Program-made: the position numbers and the translations under genes
Shown: in pieces, positions 14,568 through 21,147 of the stretch
Numbering within the stretch: position 1 is the stretch's first letter
How the letters are laid out: every line of letters starts with the position of its first letter
The notes under the pieces: generated by a model
Told to the model about the DNA's origin: nothing
The model's input: the letters and a program-made list of their open reading frames with translations, nothing else
Database searches by the model: none
Source: a virus
Reading direction: 5' to 3' (one strand)
DNA length: 35,559 nt
IMG/VR virus record: IMGVR_UViG_3300035438_001498
Span: 1-35,559 of that record

Positions 14568-14758
14568 ACAATTACATTGATAACAACAAACAATACTGGG
14601 GTCCAGAGTTTGCCGAACTTGCTGAGGTGGAATACAAGCCCGAGCATGATGAGATTGCCGCAATGGGCTGTTATACCATGCTATATCACATTGCTGATAA
14701 CTTTCGCGATGGTGAGTTTCGCGCAGAGATTTTGAAGATGGTGGGAGTTGAACAATGA
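14564..14758 (+). CDS. small phage protein ending VGVEQ (64 aa)
   Basis: Starts MNNYIDNNKQYWGPEFAELA and ends FRAEILKMVGVEQ. The body resembles the MNERI family only at its two ends. The final codons (GTGGGAGTTGAACAA) double as the ribosome site GGGAG for the next gene at 14755. Helical, soluble, unknown function. Confidence 0.72.
   Translation: MNNYIDNNKQYWGPEFAELAEVEYKPEHDEIAAMGCYTMLYHIADNFRDGEFRAEILKMVGVEQ
14743..14757 (+). promoter_or_regulatory. GGGAGTTGA-N4-ATG ribosome-site junction
   Basis: GGGAG (14743-14747), seven bases, ATG 14755. The same bases encode G-V-E at the end of the upstream protein. Confidence 0.7.
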
Positions 14759-15060
14759 ACGAACGAGCTAAAGAACTGTCAGACAGGATTACACAATATC
14801 TGGTAATGGGCGGAATGTTCAATCCTGAACTTGCCAACCACGAAGCGGTGAGAGATTTATTGATAGAATGTAGGAAGGTGTTAGATGATTTGTATCCGCA
14901 TCCCAATGGCATTTGGGTGCTGTACGAGGATTACGAGCGGCTGAAGGCCGAGAACGAAGCCCTGCGGCGGGATGCAGAACTAGGGCGATGGATACGGGAA
15001 GAAACGCCGCCGATTGAAGAAATTGCCGCCCGCGTTGACGGAATGGAGGAAACGGAATGA
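14755..15060 (+). CDS. MNER-type small protein with C-terminal coiled coil (101 aa)
   Basis: The opening MNERAKELSDRITQYLVMGGMFNPELANHEAVRDLLIECRKV is a conserved small-protein domain common in phages. From ~62 on, YEDYERLKAENEALRRDAEL is a clear coiled coil, followed by an acidic end (EETPPIEEIAARVDGMEE). The GC content rises within the gene from about 14,930, suggesting a composite of two pieces. The stop overlaps the next start. Likely oligomeric; function unknown. Confidence 0.75.
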   Translation: MNERAKELSDRITQYLVMGGMFNPELANHEAVRDLLIECRKVLDDLYPHPNGIWVLYEDYERLKAENEALRRDAELGRWIREETPPIEEIAARVDGMEETE

Positions 15061-15512
15061 ACAAACGAATTCAAAAACTTGCTCAGCAGACTGATATTTG
15101 GTGTGATCAAAATCATGCCGGCGATGAGTTTTACCATCTTCGTTGGGAAGAGAAGTTTGCCCTGTTAATTGTTCAAGAATGTATTGATATTATTAGTCCA
15201 TATACCATTAGTATGAGCAGAATCGGTGAAGAATACCTGCATCCTATTCAAGAAATTAAAAACAATTTCGGAGTTGGGGATGAACCAACGAAAATATATT
15301 CACCAGGAGAATCTGTGATGAGCGAGCAAGAAGAACTGAGATATGCGGCTTTTGCGTGGGAAATTAATTATCCACGAGGCGGAGCAATGGACTTTATCGG
15401 ACGTTATGCCACCGTGGAAGATGCTAACGATGCTCTATCTGGTTTGGGATTGAACTGGTATCAAATCGTAGACACCGAGACTTTTCGCGTTGTAGAAGAG
15501 GGCCAGATATGA
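15057..15512 (+). CDS. fusion of an MNERI-family domain and a second small domain (151 aa)
   Basis: Residues 1-75 are the MNERI family (MNKRIQKLAQQTDIW ... KFALLIVQECIDII ... IKNNFGVG). Residues ~88-151 (SEQEELRYAAFAWEINYPRG ... YATVEDANDALS ... WYQIVDTETFRVV) look like a small domain that occurs as a separate protein in other phages. The usual FGVE-stop junction here reads GGAGTTGGGG and has lost its stop. An in-frame ATG at 15318 with AGGAGA seven bases upstream could still start the second domain alone, about 64 aa. Confidence 0.72.
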   Translation: MNKRIQKLAQQTDIWCDQNHAGDEFYHLRWEEKFALLIVQECIDIISPYTISMSRIGEEYLHPIQEIKNNFGVGDEPTKIYSPGESVMSEQEELRYAAFAWEINYPRGGAMDFIGRYATVEDANDALSGLGLNWYQIVDTETFRVVEEGQI

Positions 15513-15724
15513 CCAGCGAACAACCCGAAACCCTGCGCGTAGCTGATGCGCTGGAAGTGAAGCACTCGCCGGGTGTTGTGCTGACTGTCGAGACTGTCCT
15601 CGCCGCCGCCCGTCTGCTGCGCGAGCAGCACGCTGAGATTGTGCGGCTGCGGGAGGAGGTTCTCGCGCTCCGGGGCGAGATTTGGGAGCTGCGTTCCGAC
15701 CTGGAACTATTGAACGACCGCTAA
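15509..15724 (+). CDS. GC-rich coiled-coil small protein (71 aa)
   Basis: The second half, AARLLREQHAEIVRLREEVLALRGEIWELRSDLELLN, is a near-perfect heptad coiled coil. The first half (ADALEVKHSPGVVLTVETVLAA) is common in phage and prophage coiled-coil proteins. Codons are strongly GC-rich, unlike the AT-richer genes before it. This marks the beginning of a GC-rich stretch that runs to 17061. ATG 15509 overlaps the previous stop. Function unknown, probably an oligomeric scaffold-like small protein. Confidence 0.75.
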   Translation: MTSEQPETLRVADALEVKHSPGVVLTVETVLAAARLLREQHAEIVRLREEVLALRGEIWELRSDLELLNDR

Positions 15725-15730
15725 TCCTCT

Positions 15731-15818
15731 AAGTCATTGATTCCATTAGAGTTATTTTGGTTGCGTTTTTCCTGCATTCAAGTATAATACTTGTATAGTA
15801 AATAAACGGAGACAGAAG
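15731..15818 (+). promoter_or_regulatory. promoter cassette copy 2
   Basis: AAGTCATTGATTCCA, TTAGAGTTATTTTGG, -35 TTGCGT (15761-15766), 16 bp, -10 TATAAT (15783-15788), then a leader with CGGAGACAGAAG directly before ATG 15819. Confidence 0.85.
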
Positions 15819-16043
15819 ATGAGCAACTGGAATTTTGAAGGTCTGCGCGTTGAGGGCAAGTATCTAGGCGACTTCCCCGTCGCAGGTCTTGTGCAATCCA
15901 GCCGCGTCAAGTATGGCGGTGGCGTTCAGCATTCCGTTGTCCTTGATGACCGTTTGGACCTCTACGGTCGGGTCCGCGAGGCAGGCGAAGTCGTGCTGCT
16001 GGATCACAAGGACGTTGTCCGCGTCAAGAGTGAGAATGCTTAA
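15819..16043 (+). CDS. small beta-rich conserved phage protein (74 aa)
   Basis: The sequence FEGLRVEGKYLGDFPVAGLVQSSRVKYGGGVQHSVVLD ... LYGRVREAGEVVLLDHKDVVRV is a run of short strands, typical of a small barrel. I recognise the SSRVKYGG-x-VxHxV core from conserved proteins of unknown function in phages and prophages. It follows promoter cassette 2 with GGAG ten bases before the ATG. The stop is followed after 27 bases by the first Ala-rich paralogue. Confidence 0.78.
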   Translation: MSNWNFEGLRVEGKYLGDFPVAGLVQSSRVKYGGGVQHSVVLDDRLDLYGRVREAGEVVLLDHKDVVRVKSENA

Positions 16044-16070
16044 ATGTCTGAGGATTCAAAAGGTGAAGCC

Positions 16071-16376
16071 ATGAACAAAATTGATAAAATGTGGACAGCA
16101 CTTGCCGACCACCAGCCAGCGCCGGAGTACGCCGAAGCGTGGCAGAAAATGATCAAAGAGCGGACGTATGAGGCAGCGTACAAAGCGGCGGATGCGGCGT
16201 GGGCAGCGGCGGAGGCAGCGAATGTAGCGGCGGATGCAGGGGCGTCAGCGTCGTGGGAAGCCGCGGAGGATGCAGCGGCGGGGGCAGCGCGGGCAGCGTG
16301 GGCAGCGGCGGATGCAGCGGAGGAAGCGCGGGCAGCGCAGCGCGCCATCAACGAGATCAAGGAGGTGCAGTCGTGA
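16071..16376 (+). CDS. Ala-rich paralogue 1 of 3 (101 aa)
   Basis: ATG 16071 is chosen over 16044 because the two following paralogues begin at the equivalent position (MN-x-K-[IL]-x-x-MW). N-terminus MNKIDKMWTALADHQPAPEYAEAWQKMIKERT, then an Ala-rich helix with AADAAWAAAEAA-type sequence, then AQRAINEIKEVQS. The 5' part is AT-richer than the GC-rich middle. These proteins should form a single long helix or hairpin; function unknown. The stop overlaps the GTG of the next gene. Confidence 0.75.
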   Translation: MNKIDKMWTALADHQPAPEYAEAWQKMIKERTYEAAYKAADAAWAAAEAANVAADAGASASWEAAEDAAAGAARAAWAAADAAEEARAAQRAINEIKEVQS

Positions 16377-16684
16377 ACGACAAACTTGACGAGATGTGGG
16401 CCGCGCTGTCCGCGCATGAGCCTGCGCCGAGCTACGCCGAGGCATGGGCGACCATGCTCCGCGAGCGGACAGAGGATGCGGCGGAGGCAGCGGCGCGGGA
16501 AGCGACGGCAGCGGCGCGGGCAGCGAGGCGGGCGGCGCTGGCGGGATGGGAGCGGGCAGAGACGGCAGCGACGGCAGCGTGGGCAGCGGCGGATTATGCC
16601 GCGGATGCAGCGGCGTGGGCGGCGGGGGCGGCGGATGCAGCACAGCGCGCCATTGACGCGATCAAGCGGGAGGTGAAGCCGTGA
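16373..16684 (+). CDS. Ala-rich paralogue 2 of 3 (103 aa), GTG start
   Basis: The true start is GTG 16373 in a GTGA overlap; an ATG at 16199 in this frame gives Gly/Ser nonsense inside the previous gene. N-terminus NDKLDEMWAALSAHEPAPSYAEAWATMLRERT, an Ala/Arg/Glu-rich middle, then AQRAIDAIKREVKP. Codons are extremely GC-rich. GGAGGTGC just upstream of the GTG can serve as ribosome site. Confidence 0.78.
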   Translation: MNDKLDEMWAALSAHEPAPSYAEAWATMLRERTEDAAEAAAREATAAARAARRAALAGWERAETAATAAWAAADYAADAAAWAAGAADAAQRAIDAIKREVKP

Positions 16685-17061
16685 ACGACAAACTGAACGA
16701 GATGTGGACGGCACTGGAAGCGCACGAGCCTGCGCCGAGCTATGCCGAGGCTTGGAAGAAAATGCTCAAAGAGCGGACGGCGGAGGCAGCGTACAAGGCG
16801 GCGTGTGTAGCGGCGGATGTAGCGGCGGGGTCACCGCCGCTGTCAGCGGATGCAGTGCGGGCAGCGGCAGCGGAGGCAGCGGCGTATGCAGCGGTGGAGG
16901 TAGCGCGGTCAGCGGAGGCAGAGGAAGACTTGCGGAAGGTGAACGCGGAACTGTTAGAAGCGTTGAAAACAGCGTTACATGCATCGTGGGACGGGCCAAT
17001 GTCAGATTACGCACGGGACAAAGCCTGCGCCGCCATCGCCAAAGCAGAAGGGGTAAAATAA
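16681..17061 (+). CDS. Ala-rich paralogue 3 of 3 (126 aa), GTG start
   Basis: GTG 16681 overlaps the upstream stop and follows GGGAGG. Same N-terminus (NDKLNEMWTALEAHEPAPSYAEAWKKMLKERT). The Ala-rich section is shorter and interrupted by SPPLSADAV. The end differs from its siblings: LRKVNAELLEALKTALHASW and YARDKACAAIAKAEG. That tail resembles a module I know from other phage small proteins, so it may have been swapped in. Confidence 0.75.
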   Translation: MNDKLNEMWTALEAHEPAPSYAEAWKKMLKERTAEAAYKAACVAADVAAGSPPLSADAVRAAAAEAAAYAAVEVARSAEAEEDLRKVNAELLEALKTALHASWDGPMSDYARDKACAAIAKAEGVK

Positions 17062-17062
17062 C

Positions 17063-17440
17063 ATGGGCACTAATTACTACGTTACAGAAAATGTCTGCGA
17101 ATGCTGCAAGCGATACGATAAGAAGTATCACATCGGCAAGGCGTCCTACGGGTGGGCATTCACCTTTCAGGGCTACAAGCATGATGGGCTGACCACTTGG
17201 CAGAAGTGGAAGGAGCACCTCAAGGACAAGATCATCAAAGATGAGTACGGGGACGATGTTCCCTACGAAAAGTTTGTTGAACTTGTGGAAACATACAAAT
17301 CACCTAACTATGTAAATCCTGCAAACGGGCATAAGAATTCTATCCATAATGTTGAAGGGCGCAAGGAAGGTTGGTTCAATCCAGAGTATGACTGGGATGA
17401 TCCCGAAGGATATTCATTCTGTTCTAGGGAATTTTCCTAG
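17063..17440 (+). CDS. conserved phage protein with Cys motif, MGTNYY type (125 aa)
   Basis: MGTNYYVTENVCECCKRYDKKYHIGKASYGWAFTFQGY is a recurrent N-terminus in phage proteins. The CECC and a nearby His could bind zinc in the first 25 residues, though the second Cys pair expected of a full zinc ribbon is missing here. The C-terminal half (EGWFNPEYDWDDPEGYSFCSREFS) is acidic and aromatic. It begins two bases after the Ala-rich gene and returns to moderate GC content. Function unknown. Confidence 0.8.
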   Translation: MGTNYYVTENVCECCKRYDKKYHIGKASYGWAFTFQGYKHDGLTTWQKWKEHLKDKIIKDEYGDDVPYEKFVELVETYKSPNYVNPANGHKNSIHNVEGRKEGWFNPEYDWDDPEGYSFCSREFS

Positions 17441-17453
17441 GAGTTGATTTATG
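17440..17453 (+). promoter_or_regulatory. GGAGTTGA-N3-ATG ribosome-site junction, non-coding
   Basis: GGAG 17440-17443 (its first base is the last base of the TAG stop), then TTGATTT and ATG 17451. The GGAGTTGA word is present without encoding G-V-E. Confidence 0.7.
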
Positions 17454-18086
17454 AGAATGATCAAACAGGACAATCTTCATCGATTCTTTAATAAGCAAGG
17501 AGAAATTGCTTGGATTAAATTTGGCGTTCAAGGATTTAAATTATACATTGAAACCCCATCTGATTGGCATGAACAAAAACGATTTTGGTTCTATTGGTCT
17601 CTAGGATTGATTTCTGGTGGATTTTCTCTGCCTTGGTATGGACAAGTTGTTCCAGACCATTATCAATGCTCTGGTCCTAGATATGGATTCAACTTTTTCT
17701 CAGATCTTTTGTTTGTGTACTATGGCAAAGACACAGGTCGTAGATCTTCTTCCAAATCCAAAGCGTTTTCTATGCCTTGGTCTTGGGGTAGTTGCGTAGA
17801 ACACAAGATTCTTTCTGAAAAAGAGTCTCATCCATTCACCTATGTTCTCAAGAACGGTACTATTCAAAACAGAACAGCAACAATCTACTCTGAGTACGGA
17901 AAGTGGACTAGGTATTGGATTCCGTGGGAACAAGAACATACTACCATTTGGGTAGAGTTTGATGATGAAGTGGGAGAGCGTTCTGGGTCGTGGAAAGGCG
18001 GAATTACTGGTACTGGATACGAAATGCTGCCCAATGAAACTCCTCTTGACGCACTTCGAAGGATGGAAAAAGAGCGAAAGCTGTAA
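17451..18086 (+). CDS. conserved phage protein, EVGERSGSWKGG family (211 aa)
   Basis: The C-terminal third (WTRYWIPWEQEHTTIWVEFD, then EVGERSGSWKGGITGTGYEM and LPNETPLDALRRMEKERK) is a pattern found in a great many phage and prophage proteins of unknown function. The N-terminal two thirds are aromatic-rich (FWFYWSLGLISGGFSLPWYG), with one moderately hydrophobic stretch that is probably not a membrane span because it contains Trp, Ser and Pro. GGAGTTGA precedes the ATG. Its TAA stop is the beginning of promoter cassette 3. Confidence 0.82.
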   Translation: MRMIKQDNLHRFFNKQGEIAWIKFGVQGFKLYIETPSDWHEQKRFWFYWSLGLISGGFSLPWYGQVVPDHYQCSGPRYGFNFFSDLLFVYYGKDTGRRSSSKSKAFSMPWSWGSCVEHKILSEKESHPFTYVLKNGTIQNRTATIYSEYGKWTRYWIPWEQEHTTIWVEFDDEVGERSGSWKGGITGTGYEMLPNETPLDALRRMEKERKL

Positions 18087-18172
18087 GTCATTGATTTTGT
18101 TAGAGTTATTTCGGTTGCGTTTTTCCTGCATTCAAGTATAATACTTGTATAGTGAACGAACGGAGACAGAAG
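18085..18172 (+). promoter_or_regulatory. promoter cassette copy 3
   Basis: AAGTCATTGATTTTG, TTAGAGTTATTTCGG, -35 TTGCGT (18115-18120), 16 bp, -10 TATAAT (18137-18142), then GTGAACGAACGGAGACAG and ATG 18173. Confidence 0.85.
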
Positions 18173-18364
18173 ATGAACTTTAGATTGCAAAACTACAATG
18201 AATTTAAGGATGGAGTTCGTTGGCACGACTATTTTGCTATCGTGATCAATGAATTTCCTGTAATCCTTGTCCGAAAGTATGACTGGCCTCATGAGGGCGA
18301 TCAGTATACTTTCTCTGTCCAAATTTTGGGTTTCCGAGTTTATCAGCATATCGGAGTTGAGTGA
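18173..18364 (+). CDS. small phage protein ending IGVE (63 aa)
   Basis: ATG 18173 is preferred to GTG 18152 because the bases between them are the cassette leader carrying the GGAG ribosome site. The product (MNFRLQNYNEFKDGVRWHDY ... FSVQILGFRVYQHIGVE) is a short mixed alpha/beta protein. It ends in GVE, encoded by the GGAGTTGA junction before the next ATG. Unknown function. Confidence 0.7.
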   Translation: MNFRLQNYNEFKDGVRWHDYFAIVINEFPVILVRKYDWPHEGDQYTFSVQILGFRVYQHIGVE

Positions 18365-18366
18365 TG
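18353..18366 (+). promoter_or_regulatory. GGAGTTGA-N3-ATG ribosome-site junction
   Basis: GGAG 18353-18356, seven bases, ATG 18364; the upstream gene's G-V-E codons. Confidence 0.7.
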
Positions 18367-18597
18367 AACGAAGATAGGTCGGAAATATTTTCGCAACTCG
18401 CATACGATGTAGATAATCGGTATGTGGATTTATACCTTAGAAAAGTTTTTGGTGGTAATGCATTCGTGCTGGAAATATCAGATACTTCCGATATTGAGTC
18501 GCAAGATACTGAGATTGAACTTTATCTCACAAAAGAAAATTTAAAATTGGTTATTGACCGATTGACAAAGGTATTAGAAAATGAACAATCAAATTGA
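18364..18597 (+). CDS. small acidic phage protein (77 aa)
   Basis: ATG 18364 in a TGATG overlap. MNEDRSEIFSQLAYDVDN, RYVDLYLRKVFGGNAFVLEI, then an acidic loop and IELYLTKENLKLVIDRLTKVLEN. The last helix with the preceding strand looks like a small ferredoxin-like or swapped-dimer protein. No known family. It overlaps the next gene by 17 bases. Confidence 0.68.
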   Translation: MNEDRSEIFSQLAYDVDNRYVDLYLRKVFGGNAFVLEISDTSDIESQDTEIELYLTKENLKLVIDRLTKVLENEQSN

Positions 18598-18808
18598 AAA
18601 ACTTGCTGAACAGGCTGGATTTATGGATTCTTGGTTTTCTGAATCCGGTGATGATTGTGAACAAGAACTTAAAAAGTTCGGCGAGTTGCTTATCAAGAAA
18701 TGTGTTCAAGTAATTCAAGACGAGGCTTGCTATACAGGCAACGCCAAGGTTGCTGGTTTGGATATAGCGAAAGAAGCGATTCAAAAGTATTTTGGAGTTG
18801 AACAATGA
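18581..18808 (+). CDS. MNERI-family small protein (75 aa)
   Basis: Typical member: MNNQIEKLAEQAGF, a variable acidic loop (SESGDDCEQEL), KKFGELLIKKCVQVIQDE, a variable loop, and AIQKYFGVEQ. The family has an N-terminal helix, a central F-x-E-L-[IL]-[VIK]-[RK]-[EK]-C helix, and a C-terminal helix. The invariant Cys in the middle helix is notable. The function of this widespread phage family is unknown. Confidence 0.78.
   Translation: MNNQIEKLAEQAGFMDSWFSESGDDCEQELKKFGELLIKKCVQVIQDEACYTGNAKVAGLDIAKEAIQKYFGVEQ
18794..18807 (+). promoter_or_regulatory. GGAGTTGA-N3-ATG ribosome-site junction
   Basis: GGAG 18794-18797, seven bases, ATG 18805. Confidence 0.7.
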
Positions 18809-18984
18809 ACGAACAAATGATTGAGATGCTGAAGAAACTTGCTGGAGAAAACACTCTCGGCGAGAACATGATTTCTGCATACGAAGCCAGTGGTGGGAAC
18901 TATGACGATGCCTATCGTATGGGCAGGGGCGACGGTAAGATTCTTCTTGCTCGCGAACTTCTAGAGATGCTGGAGAATCAGTGA
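18805..18984 (+). CDS. very small MNE-type helical protein (59 aa)
   Basis: This 59-residue gene fills the gap between two overlapping neighbours. MNEQMIEMLKKLAGENTLGE, then ISAYEASGGNYDDAYRMG and DGKILLARELLEMLEN. It starts from the GGAGTTGA junction and its TGA overlaps the next ATG. Probably all-helical. The middle (SGGNYDDAYRMGRGDG) resembles a loop found in several phage small proteins of unknown role. Confidence 0.7.
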   Translation: MNEQMIEMLKKLAGENTLGENMISAYEASGGNYDDAYRMGRGDGKILLARELLEMLENQ

Positions 18985-19166
18985 TGGAACATAAGACAAT
19001 TTGCTGGGAGTGTGAGTTGGTTCTAACCGACAAGAACGGTAGGCACCACAACAGCAATTTTGACAGCAGATTGGTTTCTTTTACTCCCAAAATGACGGTT
19101 GACACTGCGTATGCATTGTGTGATAATTGCTATGATCAAGTGCTCAACAAACTAGGGCTTGAATAA
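18984..19166 (+). CDS. small zinc-ribbon-like protein (60 aa)
   Basis: Two CxxC pairs, CWEC (C7, C10) and CDNC (C46, C49), frame a 35-residue stretch with strands, the layout of a zinc ribbon or treble-clef-like knuckle. ATG 18984 overlaps the upstream TGA; a GTG three bases earlier is less likely. Such phage mini zinc proteins may bind nucleic acid or a host protein; this is inference. The stop TAA overlaps the next ATG. Confidence 0.72.
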   Translation: MEHKTICWECELVLTDKNGRHHNSNFDSRLVSFTPKMTVDTAYALCDNCYDQVLNKLGLE

Positions 19167-19429
19167 TGAACGAACGAATCAGTAAAGCGAAACGCTTAGA
19201 GATTGCCAATGTCTGCTATGCTAATGTAGCAGGGCTTTTTGCTATGTTTCAAAACCCTAGACATCGCGGACCAAACTTTACTTGGAATACTTTTGCTGAT
19301 TATTGCGAAGAAAATTCACAAGACTGGATGGTTATTCATAATGTTCGTGGTCATAAAGAAACGATTTTGGCTGAGGCTAAACTCTTATCTAAAGAGATTG
19401 CACAACGTCTAGTTGAAAGGATGTCATAA
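19166..19429 (+). CDS. MNER-type small protein (87 aa)
   Basis: Begins MNERISKAKRLEIANVCYAN, but the rest (GLFAMFQNPRHRGPNFTWNT, FADYCEENSQDWMVIHNVRG, ETILAEAKLLSKEIAQRLVE) does not follow the MNERI family. The shared start could therefore be a DNA-level tag. Aromatic and Cys-containing, soluble. It overlaps both neighbours by single bases. Function unknown. Confidence 0.68.
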   Translation: MNERISKAKRLEIANVCYANVAGLFAMFQNPRHRGPNFTWNTFADYCEENSQDWMVIHNVRGHKETILAEAKLLSKEIAQRLVERMS

Positions 19430-19650
19430 TGAACGAACGAATTAAAGAACTCGCTAAACAGGCTACTGTCAAAGTGAATAATCCATTTGTTAACAGTGAT
19501 GGAGAAGTAGTCTGCGATAGTTGGGAAGAAGGCATCAGCATTCAAAAGTTTGCCGAGTTGCTCATCAAAGAGTGCGGCGAGATCGCGGTACTTGGCGACC
19601 CGAGGTATTCTGCCCAACACAACATTCATAAGCACTTCCGGGTTGAGTGA
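19429..19650 (+). CDS. MNERI-family small protein ending HFRVE (73 aa)
   Basis: MNERIKELAKQATV, a variable loop, WEEGISIQKFAELLIKECGE, then HNIHKHFRVE. The usual FGVE is FRVE here, and the DNA junction is CCGGGTTGAGTG rather than GGAGTTGA, so the ribosome site is weakened to GGG. The central Cys is kept. Overlaps the next ATG. Confidence 0.77.
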   Translation: MNERIKELAKQATVKVNNPFVNSDGEVVCDSWEEGISIQKFAELLIKECGEIAVLGDPRYSAQHNIHKHFRVE

Positions 19651-20030
19651 TGATTTCTGAAGAATTACGAAAATATATTGATATGGTAAGGCTGGAAGAA
19701 TCCCGAGACTTGATCCATGAAATGGCGAATGTTGGTCCAAAACGACACGGGATTGAAAACGTTTATATTTTCGTAGGGAAAACAAATAAACAACATGGAC
19801 TTAGAGTAAAAGTGTCAAAAGTTCCTGGGAAATATGATCATGATGATAACTTTGTGATTCAAATGCCAAGTTTAGATTATGATCCTACGCAAGTACCAAG
19901 ATGGATTAAACACACGACAATGAAAAAAATCTTAGAATGGATTAAATTGAATCAAGAATTATTGTCTGATTATGAACACGGAAAAATTTGGGACACCGAT
20001 GATTTCCTTAATAACATCTCTAAGGTATAA
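19650..20030 (+). CDS. conserved phage protein, IVIQMPSLDYDP-like (126 aa)
   Basis: ATG 19650 is taken over GTG 19647. A helical start (EELRKYIDMVRLEESRDLIH) is followed by GPKRHGIENVYIFVGKTNKQHGLRVKVSK, DNFVIQMPSLDYDPTQVP and KKILEWIKLNQELLSDYEHG. This resembles a conserved phage protein in which the middle is a beta sheet with a His/Lys-rich loop and the end is helical. I cannot name a function. It is AT-richer than the following gene. SD is weak. Confidence 0.75.
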   Translation: MISEELRKYIDMVRLEESRDLIHEMANVGPKRHGIENVYIFVGKTNKQHGLRVKVSKVPGKYDHDDNFVIQMPSLDYDPTQVPRWIKHTTMKKILEWIKLNQELLSDYEHGKIWDTDDFLNNISKV

Positions 20031-20031
20031 A

Positions 20032-20466
20032 ATGAACATTAACACACCAGATCGCGGATACTACTTCCACGCAGATGCCATCAAGAAGATCCAAGATCAC
20101 TATGGCGCCAAGTACATGGGCTATTGGGCAGTCGAGCGCAAGAATGGTTGGTCGGATGAACCCGTAGATGTGTTCTACCAGCCCACGCCCGACACTGCCA
20201 AGGGGCACAGTCACTACTTTGGCATGTTTGTCGATCCTGCTGGTACCTTGATGATCACGGACGCACAGAGTGCCTTCAGCGAGCCAATCTATGGCCTTTT
20301 GTGCGATGACGGCGAAGTGATTGTAAGTCGCTATCGTCACGATTATGTGACCAAGGATGGCTGCATGGTAGACGGTGGTCGCGACTACTTCAAGCGTAGT
20401 GATCGGGGCAAGACTGTGAAGATCATTGTGGATCGGGATCAGTTTGTGATCACGGAGGAACTCTAA
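20032..20466 (+). CDS. phage protein, unknown function (144 aa)
   Basis: ATG 20032 comes one base after the preceding stop. The product has many short strands: YYFHADAIKKIQDHYGAKYM, VDVFYQPTPDTAKGHSHYFG, MFVDPAGTLMITDAQSAFS, YGLLCDDGEVIVSRYRHDYV. An HSHYF motif and several Asp could bind metal, but there is no recognised signature. The upstream frame to 19972 lies in the previous gene and is rejected. Its TAA is part of promoter cassette 4. Confidence 0.75.
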   Translation: MNINTPDRGYYFHADAIKKIQDHYGAKYMGYWAVERKNGWSDEPVDVFYQPTPDTAKGHSHYFGMFVDPAGTLMITDAQSAFSEPIYGLLCDDGEVIVSRYRHDYVTKDGCMVDGGRDYFKRSDRGKTVKIIVDRDQFVITEEL

Positions 20467-20552
20467 GTCATTGACTTCCTTAGAGTTATTTTGGTTGCGT
20501 TTTTCTTGCGTTCATGTATAATGTATACATGATGAACGAACGGAGACAGAGT
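20465..20552 (+). promoter_or_regulatory. promoter cassette copy 4
   Basis: AAGTCATTGACTTCC, TTAGAGTTATTTTGG, -35 TTGCGT (20495-20500), 16 bp, -10 TATAAT (20517-20522), then ATGATGAACGAACGGAGACA and ATG 20553. The leader here also contains an in-frame ATGATG at 20529-20534. Confidence 0.85.
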
Positions 20553-20837
20553 ATGAAACTCGAACACAGACACAGTTGGCAAAACAGACCTGATGTAGAA
20601 GTTGACACTTTTGGTTTAGTCAGTGGTTACGCTGGTTACGCTGATTATGCTGAGCTGCTGCTGCACCCCTATAGGCCTGGCGATAGTGTAGCTGTTAAAG
20701 TTCGCATCGAACGGTTGGCGACAATCGTTGCTCGTCTGATCGACCACATTGGCTTGACCGATGATGAGAAGCGAGCAATGTTTCGCGATATCTTGGGCGA
20801 TTGGAAGTTTGTGGAGGATAAAAATGACCGACCGTGA
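20553..20837 (+). CDS. small phage protein (94 aa)
   Basis: ATG 20553 follows the GGAG of the cassette; the frame is also open from ATG 20514, which would add 13 residues encoded by the leader. MKLEHRHSWQNRPDVEVDTF, a Gly/Tyr/Ala stretch (SGYAGYADYAELLL), and a helical end (RIERLATIVARLIDHIGLTD then EKRAMFRDILGDW). The C-terminal half looks like a small helical bundle. It overlaps the next gene by 14 bases. Confidence 0.68.
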   Translation: MKLEHRHSWQNRPDVEVDTFGLVSGYAGYADYAELLLHPYRPGDSVAVKVRIERLATIVARLIDHIGLTDDEKRAMFRDILGDWKFVEDKNDRP

Positions 20838-21147
20838 ACTGTTGGAATTGGCCGCGAAGGCGGCGGGGATTAAAATTCCAAAGCCTAACCCATGGTTCAC
20901 ATACGACGAAGCGTATGGCTTCATGTGGATGAACATGGATGGTCGCGCAGTCGAAAAAAAATGGAATCCGCTCGCCGACGATGGCGACGCATTCAGGTTA
21001 GCGGTGCGGTTACGCATGATTGTGACGCCAGGAACCGCACGATTGCTTGATGGGCGAGTCTTTGGGAAAGACATGGATTCCATAGAAGAAACTCGCCGCG
21101 CCATCGTGCGCGCTGCCGCAGAGATTGGGAGGAACATCGATGTTTGA
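20824..21147 (+). CDS. phage ABA-sandwich domain protein (107 aa)
   Basis: The pattern LLELAAKAAGIKI ... WNPLADDGDAFRLAVRLRM ... TRRAIVRAAAEIG matches the 'phage ABA sandwich' domain family, a small alpha-beta-alpha domain of unknown function common in phages and prophages. The length is typical. ATG 20824 lies inside the end of the previous gene. The FMWMNMDGRAVEKKWNPLAD segment is the most conserved. It is GC-richer than its neighbours. Confidence 0.85.
   Translation: MTDRELLELAAKAAGIKIPKPNPWFTYDEAYGFMWMNMDGRAVEKKWNPLADDGDAFRLAVRLRMIVTPGTARLLDGRVFGKDMDSIEETRRAIVRAAAEIGRNIDV

Noticed and set aside
16040-16714. 224-aa minus-strand reading frame, Arg/Cys/Pro-rich
   Set aside because: It is the complement of the GC-rich Ala repeats; composition is an artefact and no ribosome site or neighbours support it.
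18551-19105. 184-aa minus-strand frame and other minus-strand frames within 10700-25000
   Set aside because: They lie opposite tightly overlapping plus-strand genes with ribosome sites, and read as Cys/Ser/Leu-rich antisense.
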